A DNA stretch of 64,000 nt. Origin: Amycolatopsis balhimycina FH 1894. Lineage in GTDB: Bacteria; Actinomycetota; Actinomycetes; Mycobacteriales; Pseudonocardiaceae. Shown here piece after piece: positions 59,901 through 64,000 of the stretch; positions within the stretch are counted from its first letter, which is position 1, and every line of letters starts with the position of its first letter. The notes under the pieces are model-generated. The model was not told the DNA's origin, did no database searches, and saw nothing but the letters and a program-made list of their open reading frames with translations. The stretch is taken from positions 1,159,975 through 1,223,974 of the forward strand of contig NZ_KB913037.1 of assembly GCF_000384295.1 (NCBI RefSeq), read 5' to 3'. A program made the position numbers and the translations under genes.

Positions 59901-59980
59901 GTGCCGGCCGGGCCTCGGTCGTGCTCCGCCCAGAGCAGCAGACCCCGGCCCGGCGACCACAGAGCGTGCACCAGGGGCAA
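56963..59980 (-). CDS. SNF2-family DEAD/DEAH helicase
   Basis: The product is about 1005 aa. The N-terminal part (LVHALWSPGRGLLLWAEHDR and HPFAVSSANLTALHPGKPTS) is the usual bacterial SNF2 extension. The C-terminal half has the motor: Walker A DDMGLGKTVQTLAL, DEAH in LVLDEAHAIKNADT, LTGTPVENRLADLWSVLDLL, and motifs V/VI LSLKAGGSGLTLTAASQVLH with RAFRIGQGRTVQV. Probably a chromatin-remodelling-like or repair ATPase acting with the SWIM protein. Start uncertain: TTG at 59980 has AAGGAG 9 nt upstream; GTG at 60028 is an alternative. Confidence 0.9.
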   Translation of the reverse strand: MPLVHALWSPGRGLLLWAEHDRGPAGTSSRSAQIALPHPFAVSSANLTALHPGKPTSVTLLLPSRVNRPLASSEPGGKRRGPAPTLRPWSVPALVVDATELDDLDDSATYGASVTYLRAVARLAADLVRRGRVLPTLVRQGDVAEARWRPVLQGVDFVAFDALVAAMPPVGRAEQIAPLTGASPRALVTDALHTLVDAAVRDRLARADPPVDLRGGRGAAGVWLSALQGGAPRVELPLGELGVLADAVAKWDEVADTDVVDGRACFRLAEAGTLRQPDADDPDDQTGDGTKWQLQFLLRATADPSLLLPAGQIWSGGANGLVRDPRGLFVAELGRAALVEPVLAPALRRTQPSEYDLTVEEAEQFLTSGATRLIEAGFEVQLPATWDGRRRLGLRLSVRSTPAEQVVARSRVGRDELGGFRWALAVGDDELGEEELARLVAAKTPLVRLRGRWISVDADRLRAGLEFLRRDPNRRPDRPTAAELLELVHLTRETPLPVTDVSADGWVGDVLAERVGHTLRPVELPPSFRATLRPYQQRGVAWLAFMSALGLGACLADDMGLGKTVQTLALEAVERAHDDRRPTLVLCPMSLVGMWQREAANFAPGLRVLAHHGSARARGDALAEQVAAADLVVTTYPTAARDAGELERFDWRRLVLDEAHAIKNADTATAKAVRRFTAGHRLALTGTPVENRLADLWSVLDLLNPGLLGSRFEFRQRFAVPIERRGDTATAAVLRRLTQPYLLRRVKTDPAIVPELPEKLEIRQEYRLTREQGTLYSAIVDEMMKKIENSHGIKRRGNILAAITKLKQVCNHPAHLLHDGSPIGHRSGKVVRLEEILAEILASGDRVLCFTQYTEFGHMLVPHLSDRLGTEVAFLHGGLAKGARDAIVERFQSGDGPRILLLSLKAGGSGLTLTAASQVLHLDRWWNPAVENQATDRAFRIGQGRTVQVRKFVCPGTIEERIDTLIAKKRALAGMVVGEGEGWLTELSTDALRGVLTLGEEAIDD

Positions 59981-60066
59981 GGTCTGGGGCTCCTTCGTCC
60001 GATCCGGGTTCCCCGCAGATCGTCGCACGGCAGCGCCGCGGCAGCTGCACCGACCGCTACCGGTCC

Positions 60067-60831
60067 CTAAGAGGCGAGTTTTCTCAACAGCGCTCCGGAA
60101 ACGCCTGCGGGCAATGCCCGCAGGAGCTGGATCAGCGCGGACGTCGTCCAGGGGAAGGACGCGTCGGCGGGTTCCCGCCGCAGTGCCCGGACCACGTGCC
60201 GCGCGGCCTGCTTTTCGCTGATCTGGAACGGCTTCGGCAGCCCGTCGGCGCTGACGCGCGCGGTCGCCACGAAGCCCGGATACAGCGAGGTGAAGCGGAT
60301 CCCCTCCGGAGCGAGCTCGACCCGCGCCGCGTCGATCAGCATTCGCACCGCCGCCTTCGCCGCCGAATACGGCCCTTGACGCGGAATGCCCATCAGCCCC
60401 GCCAGCGAATTGGTCTGCGCGATCAAGCCACCACCCTGGCGGCGCATCTGCGCGATCAGCGGGACGAGGTAGTGCACCGTCACGTCGTAGTTCACCGCCA
60501 TCACCCGGGCGATGTCGGCCACCCCGGCCTCGGCCATGAGCATGTCCGGCCCCTGACCCACGTTGAGCAGCGCGACGTCCACCGCACCGAACTCCGCCAC
60601 CACCCGCTCCACCACCGCGGCCGCGGCCGCCGGGTCGAGCGCATCGGCCACGAGGTCGAGGCACTCACTCCCCGCCGCGCGGACCTCCGCCGCCACGGCC
60701 GCGAGCTCCGCCGCCCGCCGGGCGACGACCACCACCCGGTTGCCATGACCGGCGATGTCCCGCGCCACCTGGGCACCGATCCCCGAGGACGCGCCGACGA
60801 TCAGGATCGTCTGGTCCACCAGCGCAGCCAT
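60067..60831 (-). CDS. Short-chain dehydrogenase/reductase (SDR)
   Basis: The 254-aa product has the cofactor motif ILIVGASSGIGAQVARDIAG, the NxxG-like ALLNVGQGPD, Ser of the active site in AQTNSLAGLMG, and YSAAKAAVRMLID (YxxxK). C-terminus has a hydrophobic helix-rich extension, as in membrane-associated DHRS-type reductases. 15 bp after the second SMR gene in the same direction. Substrate unknown; possibly in the same efflux/detox unit. Confidence 0.9.
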   Translation of the reverse strand: MAALVDQTILIVGASSGIGAQVARDIAGHGNRVVVVARRAAELAAVAAEVRAAGSECLDLVADALDPAAAAAVVERVVAEFGAVDVALLNVGQGPDMLMAEAGVADIARVMAVNYDVTVHYLVPLIAQMRRQGGGLIAQTNSLAGLMGIPRQGPYSAAKAAVRMLIDAARVELAPEGIRFTSLYPGFVATARVSADGLPKPFQISEKQAARHVVRALRREPADASFPWTTSALIQLLRALPAGVSGALLRKLAS

Positions 60832-60846
60832 CGCCGTCTCCTTCGC

Positions 60847-61173
60847 TCAGTGCGCGGTCGCGCCGAGTTCGATGATCAGCACGCCCGCGGCGATCAGCCC
60901 GACGCCGGCTCCCATCCGTTTCGTCAGCGCGTCTTTGAAGAACACCCGCGCGCCGATCGCCGTCAGGGCGACGCCGCAGGCCGCCCAGACGCCGTACGCG
61001 ATCCCCACTGGCATCCCCTGCGCGAGAGCGACCGTCAGCAAGCCGAAGGCGCCGATGTAGAAGACCGCGACGGGCGCGATCCACCGCTTCTTCCGCAACC
61101 CCTCCGAGGCTCGCAGCGACAGCGTCGCCGCCACCTCCGACAGGATCGCCCCGGCCAGCAGCACCCACGTCAT
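60847..61173 (-). CDS. Small multidrug resistance (SMR) subunit 2
   Basis: The 108-aa membrane protein has four hydrophobic segments and the SMR pattern: TWVLLAGAILSEVAATLSLR with the essential Glu in TM1, then GIAYGVWAACGVALTAI and RVFFKDALTKRMGAGVGLI. ATGA overlap with the other SMR gene. Paired SMR genes usually form an asymmetric heterodimer (EbrAB- or YkkCD-like) that exports cationic dyes and drugs. Confidence 0.92.
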   Translation of the reverse strand: MTWVLLAGAILSEVAATLSLRASEGLRKKRWIAPVAVFYIGAFGLLTVALAQGMPVGIAYGVWAACGVALTAIGARVFFKDALTKRMGAGVGLIAAGVLIIELGATAH

Positions 61174-61508
61174 GACCGCACCTTGCTTTCGGTGCCGTGA
61201 CCGGTCTCCACTAACACGACGCCGCCGATGACCGCGGCGATCCCGATCGCGATCAGCGGCGTGAACGGCTCGGCGAACAACACCGCGCCCATGACCGCGG
61301 TCAGCGCGACTCCCGCGGCCGCCCAGATGCCGTAGACGACACCAATCGGAGCGCCCTTACGCAGCAGCGCGGAAAGCGCCACGAACGCGCCGAGGTAGCC
61401 GGCCACGGTCAGCACCGCCCACCAGGCGTCGTCGATCGTGGCCCGCAGAGCCAGGGTCGCCGCCACCTCCAGCACGATCGCTCCGGCCAAGATCGCCCAT
61501 TTTCCCAT
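61170..61508 (-). CDS. Small multidrug resistance (SMR) subunit 1
   Basis: The 112-aa membrane protein has four hydrophobic segments: WAILAGAIVLEVAATLALRA with Glu in TM1, then GVVYGIWAAAGVALTAVMGA and FAEPFTPLIAIGIAAVIGGV. ATG 61508, first gene of the SMR1-SMR2-SDR unit, divergent from a TetR gene whose palindromes lie between. Confidence 0.92.
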   Translation of the reverse strand: MGKWAILAGAIVLEVAATLALRATIDDAWWAVLTVAGYLGAFVALSALLRKGAPIGVVYGIWAAAGVALTAVMGAVLFAEPFTPLIAIGIAAVIGGVVLVETGHGTESKVRS

Positions 61509-61601
61509 CGTGGCTCCTCACCGCTCGAGGCCACGCCGTCGGGGCCGCATCGTTGTCGTTGCCGGCCAGCATACCGGCGACTTGGCCAGTTGTCCAAGTC
61601 A

Positions 61602-61634
61602 GTTGACCAGTATAGGTCCGGTTAACTGGTCAAC
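61602..61634. promoter_or_regulatory. Inverted repeat GTTGACCAGT / ACTGGTCAAC, candidate TetR operator
   Basis: Perfect 10-bp arms with a 13-nt spacer lie between the divergent SMR and TetR genes; a related imperfect palindrome TTGGCCAGTTGTCCAA lies at 61582-61597. Repeated TTGxCCAGT half-sites fit binding by the TetR. Confidence 0.6.
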
Positions 61635-61697
61635 CGTCCAAGACACCGTGGTAACGTGCGGACCGAACCTGGTGATCGGGAGGGAGCGGGTAGCCGG

Positions 61698-62303
61698 ATG
61701 GCTCGCATGGCGTTGAAGGACCGCCGGGAAGAACTGATCGCGGCCGCGCTCAGGGTGATGGTTCGCGACGGGGCCGGGAAGGCGACGACGCGGGCGATCG
61801 TCAGCGAGGCCGGGATGACCTTGGGCGTCTTCCACTACTGCTTCGATTCGCGCGAGCAGCTGCTGCAAGAGGTGATCACCCGCATCACGGACAGCCTGGC
61901 CGCCGCGGCGCGGCGGGCGTTCGCCGACGAAGACGACCTGAGCTCGATCATCGTCAAGAGCCTCACGGCGTACTGGGAGGGCGTGGAGGCGAACCCCGGC
62001 GAGCACCTGCTCGGGTACGAACTCTCCCAGCACGCCCTGCGCCAGCCGGGTCAGGAGGACTTGGCGCACCGGCAGTACCGGCACTACCTCAAGGTCCACG
62101 AGGACCTTCTCACCGACGCCGCCGCCAAGACCGGGATCCAGTGGACGGTCCCCGTGCCGGTCCTCGCCCGCTACCTGAACTCGGTACTGGACGGGCTGAC
62201 GATGACCTGGCTGACCGACCGCGACAGCGAACACAGTCGTGAAGTCCTCCGGCTCACCGGCGAGCACCTGCTGACTCTCGCCACCCAACCCGCGCAGAAC
62301 TGA
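61698..62303 (+). CDS. TetR-family regulator of the SMR efflux pair
   Basis: The 201-aa product has a TetR HTH (LKDRREELIAAALRVMVRDG then KATTRAIVSEAGMTLGVFHY and CFDSREQLLQEV) and a C-terminal helical domain of the TetR_C_6/BetI-like sort. ATG 61698 is used; the GTG at 61656 is an alternative. Divergent from the SMR1-SMR2-SDR operon and very likely its repressor. Confidence 0.9.
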   Translation: MARMALKDRREELIAAALRVMVRDGAGKATTRAIVSEAGMTLGVFHYCFDSREQLLQEVITRITDSLAAAARRAFADEDDLSSIIVKSLTAYWEGVEANPGEHLLGYELSQHALRQPGQEDLAHRQYRHYLKVHEDLLTDAAAKTGIQWTVPVPVLARYLNSVLDGLTMTWLTDRDSEHSREVLRLTGEHLLTLATQPAQN

Positions 62304-62489
62304 GATCCGGCTCGTCCTTTGGTGATCCGGTCCCCCAGCGGCCGGAACCGGAACCCGCCGGCCGGCAAGCCGGAGATTTGCTCACGCACCGTCCGCGCCG
62401 GGCCGCCGTCGCGGATTCTTCCGCCGGCTCGCAAAGCCCGTGCCGGCGGCGATCCGGGGCCTTGTCTCACGACTCGGCGCCGACGCCGG

Positions 62490-62831
62490 TCATGATGTGT
62501 GGTCGCGCCGGGGCAGCAGCAGGGCCGGGTCGAGCTTCCGCTCCGCGAGCGCGCGGGCGACGTTGCCGAGCATGAGGTTGTGGCTCCGGGCGTAGGCACG
62601 CAACGCGGTGAAGGCGTCGTTCATGCTGAGCCCGCCGGTCACGGCGAGGACACCTTTCGCCTGCTCGATGGTCACCCGGCTGTTCAGGGCCGTCTGCAGC
62701 TGCTCGGACAGCGTCTCCCCGTGCCGGACCGCCCGCTCCTGCAGGATGCCGATCGTGGCCGTGTCGGCCAGCCCCTGCGAAACGACAAGGTCCGGATCAG
62801 CTCCGCCACCGCGGGTGCGTTCCCCCGGACT
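62490..62831 (-). pseudogene. 5'-truncated GAF-ANTAR regulator
   Basis: Minus-strand translation GLADTATIGILQERAVRHGE then LSEQLQTALNSRVTIEQAKG, VLAVTGGLSMNDAFTALRAY and ARSHNLMLGNVARALAE is the end of a GAF domain joined to an ANTAR RNA-binding domain. A TAG at 62832-62834 lies in frame upstream, and no good start exists before a GTG at 62675 that lies inside the ANTAR domain. The sensor part is missing. From 62304 to 62489 I see no gene, only hairpin-forming GCCGGC sequences. Confidence 0.65.
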
Positions 62832-62908
62832 CTAGCGCGGACCGGCGCCGCCGCGCGGCCGTCGAGGCTACGATGAAGAGTCCGGCAGCCGAGACCGGCG
62901 GAGGACCG

Positions 62909-62965
62909 ATGACCACTGCGACATCTCGATACCCCAGCTCTCCACCCGCGGCCCCGTGCCGATGA
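62909..62965 (+). CDS. 18-aa leader peptide ORF (copy 2)
   Basis: ATG after CGGAGGACC opens MTTATSRYPSSPPAAPCR; its TGA overlaps the next ATG (ATGA). Same length, start and overlap as the copy at 52166. Upstream GGCTACGATGAAGAGTCCGG (62866-62885) matches the copy-1 promoter stretch; TACGAT fits a -10 hexamer, giving a short leader mRNA. Confidence 0.6.
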   Translation: MTTATSRYPSSPPAAPCR

Positions 62966-63147
62966 GGCGCCCCGCGGCACCCCCGCTCGAGCAGACCGGG
63001 ACCGAGCTCACCCGCGACCAGCGCTACCACGGTGCCCGGGTGGTGGCGTCGGCGGCGATCGACGCCGACGACTGCGCGTTGCTGCTCGCCGTGCTCGGGC
63101 TCGAACCCGCCGACGGCATCGCCACCCGCTCCGGACCGCGCTCGTGA
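62962..63147 (+). CDS. Small conserved protein (copy 2), unknown function
   Basis: The 61-aa product shares ELTRDQRYHGARVVASAAID then DCALLLAVLGLEPADGIA with copy 1 at 52219; N- and C-termini differ. It is coupled to an 18-aa leader. The two copies are 10.7 kb apart, in the same orientation. Function unknown; the neighbouring ANTAR fragment may be chance. Confidence 0.75.
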   Translation: MRRPAAPPLEQTGTELTRDQRYHGARVVASAAIDADDCALLLAVLGLEPADGIATRSGPRS

Positions 63148-63175
63148 GGCCGGGCCGGTCACGGCCGAACAGCAC

Positions 63176-64000
63176 CTAACGACGCCGGTGGGGGTATTCC
63201 GGCGAGCGGTGCTGGAACGACAGGATCGCGGGGTTGCAGACCGTGCCGTCCCGGATCTCGATGGCACGCCGGACGGTTTCGTTCCTGTCCCATGTGGATT
63301 GTCCGGAGAGGACAGACCGCAGGTGGGGCAGCAGCGCTTCGCTGATCTCCCAGGTCGCCGAGTTCCACAGGTACGAGGGGCTGTGATCGACGCCGTAGTA
63401 GGTGAGGCCGTCGCCGATCGGGAAGGCCGGCCGGGTGAACGTCGTGGGCCGGGCCCAGCTGAAGCCCATGCCTTCGTCGCAGGAGACGTCGACGATGAGG
63501 CTGCCGGGGGCGAAGGCGGCGAGGTCCTCCTCGATGAGGAACGTCAGCGGTGCGGCGGTGTCCTGCAGCACGCAGTTGACGACGATGTCGTGCTCGGCGA
63601 GGAACCCGGCCAGCGGGACCCGGCCGTGGTCGGTGATCGCGTGGCTGCGGCGGAGGTCGCCCGGGTTGTTCACGTCGTGGTCGATGTGCACCATCGTCGC
63701 CGAGTGGATCGGCGAGCTGACCGCGCTGAGACCGCGGGCGGTGAGGACGTCGACGTCGTGGATCCCGTGGGCGTTCAGCGCGGTCACCGAGCCGCGCGCG
63801 GTCGCGCCGAAGCCGATCACCACGGCCCGCAGCCGGCGGCCGTAGTCGCCGGTCGACCCGATCAGCTGCAGGGCGTGCAGCACCGAGCAGTAGCCGGCCA
63901 GTTCGTTGTTCTTGTGGAAGACGTGCAGGTCGAACGAGCCGTCGCGCCGCCAGTGGTTCATCGCTTCGAAGGCCATCACGGTCAGCCGCCGGTCGATGGC
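63176..64000 (-). CDS. Alanine dehydrogenase/N5-(carboxyethyl)ornithine synthase-like, 3' part
   Basis: About 275 residues are visible; the 5' end lies beyond the window. A Rossmann segment AVVIGFGATARGSVTALNAH (GxGxxxxG) and GYCSVLHALQLIGSTGDYG are the NAD(P)-binding part of the alanine dehydrogenase/PNT family. LIVDVSCDEGMGFSWARPTT and FPIGDGLTYYGVDHSPSYLW follow, as in actinobacterial N5-(carboxyethyl)ornithine synthase-like proteins, which make N-carboxyalkyl amino acids. Stop at 63176. Substrates inferred only from resemblance. Confidence 0.75.
   Translation of the reverse strand, partial: AIDRRLTVMAFEAMNHWRRDGSFDLHVFHKNNELAGYCSVLHALQLIGSTGDYGRRLRAVVIGFGATARGSVTALNAHGIHDVDVLTARGLSAVSSPIHSATMVHIDHDVNNPGDLRRSHAITDHGRVPLAGFLAEHDIVVNCVLQDTAAPLTFLIEEDLAAFAPGSLIVDVSCDEGMGFSWARPTTFTRPAFPIGDGLTYYGVDHSPSYLWNSATWEISEALLPHLRSVLSGQSTWDRNETVRRAIEIRDGTVCNPAILSFQHRSPEYPHRRR

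Noticed and set aside
1..64000. CRISPR arrays, rRNA genes, phage or ICE integrase genes, tRNA genes
   Set aside because: I saw no regularly spaced repeats, no rRNA-like sequence, no integrase motifs and no obvious tRNA by eye; a covariance search would be needed to exclude a tRNA.

Overview
High-GC, densely packed DNA with GGAGG-type ribosome sites, many GTG starts and 4-bp ATGA/GTGA gene overlaps points to an actinomycete. Gene content (SARP-type regulation, NRPS/PKS, MbtH, many TetR-regulated efflux genes) fits Pseudonocardiaceae, and Amycolatopsis is my best guess. That assignment is an inference; no rRNA or other marker gene is present.

Layout. (1) 0-2.6 kb: a flavin/F420-type PPOX protein, a decayed ferredoxin reductase, two related small secreted proteins and a truncated HTH gene. 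(2) 2.66-25.8 kb: one leftward biosynthetic locus. In transcription order it encodes a TPR/SARP-like regulator, A-PCP, C-A-PCP, KS-AT-PCP, MbtH, a 2005-aa synthetase C-X-PCP-C-X-PCP-E with no adenylation domains, an MFS exporter, a discrete carrier protein, a KASIII fused to a degenerate FkbH-like protein, a complete FkbH-like glyceryl transferase, a second carrier protein and a VOC protein. The X domains resemble the N-terminal part of FkbH. I regard this as the most unusual system in the window. (3) 25.8-34 kb: accessory DNA with many gene remnants (Hint-type toxin, histidine kinase, lipase, SDR, SRPBCC), an 898-aa STAND/TPR regulator that lacks the usual C-terminal HTH, a MarR gene and a methyltransferase. 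(4) 33.4-51.8 kb: a run of regulator/target pairs: TetR + MFS/PPOX/quinone reductase; GntR + MFS/AtuA-like/DUF4387/hydrolase; TetR + cupin-hydrolase fusion/MFS; TetR + P450; TetR + epoxide hydrolase; then a fatty acid desaturase. Most divergent promoters carry visible palindromes. (5) 52-64 kb: two copies of an 18-aa leader ORF coupled to a ~60-aa protein; a CebR-like box upstream of a secreted lectin/Fn3/PQQ-type sugar dehydrogenase plus a secreted lactonase; a SWIM/SNF2 helicase pair; an SMR pair + SDR with a divergent TetR; a truncated ANTAR gene; and the 3' part of an alanine-dehydrogenase-like gene.

How the locus may work (inference): the FkbH protein makes a glyceryl thioester on a discrete carrier protein. 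The A-PCP, C-A-PCP and KS-AT-PCP proteins build a short aminoacyl-polyketide chain. The A-less synthetase and the KASIII fusion then join and release the parts. No thioesterase is present, so release could be through the KASIII protein (as in tetronate pathways) or through the terminal E-like domain. Methoxymalonyl-type dehydrogenase and O-methyltransferase genes are absent, so the glyceryl unit itself may be used.
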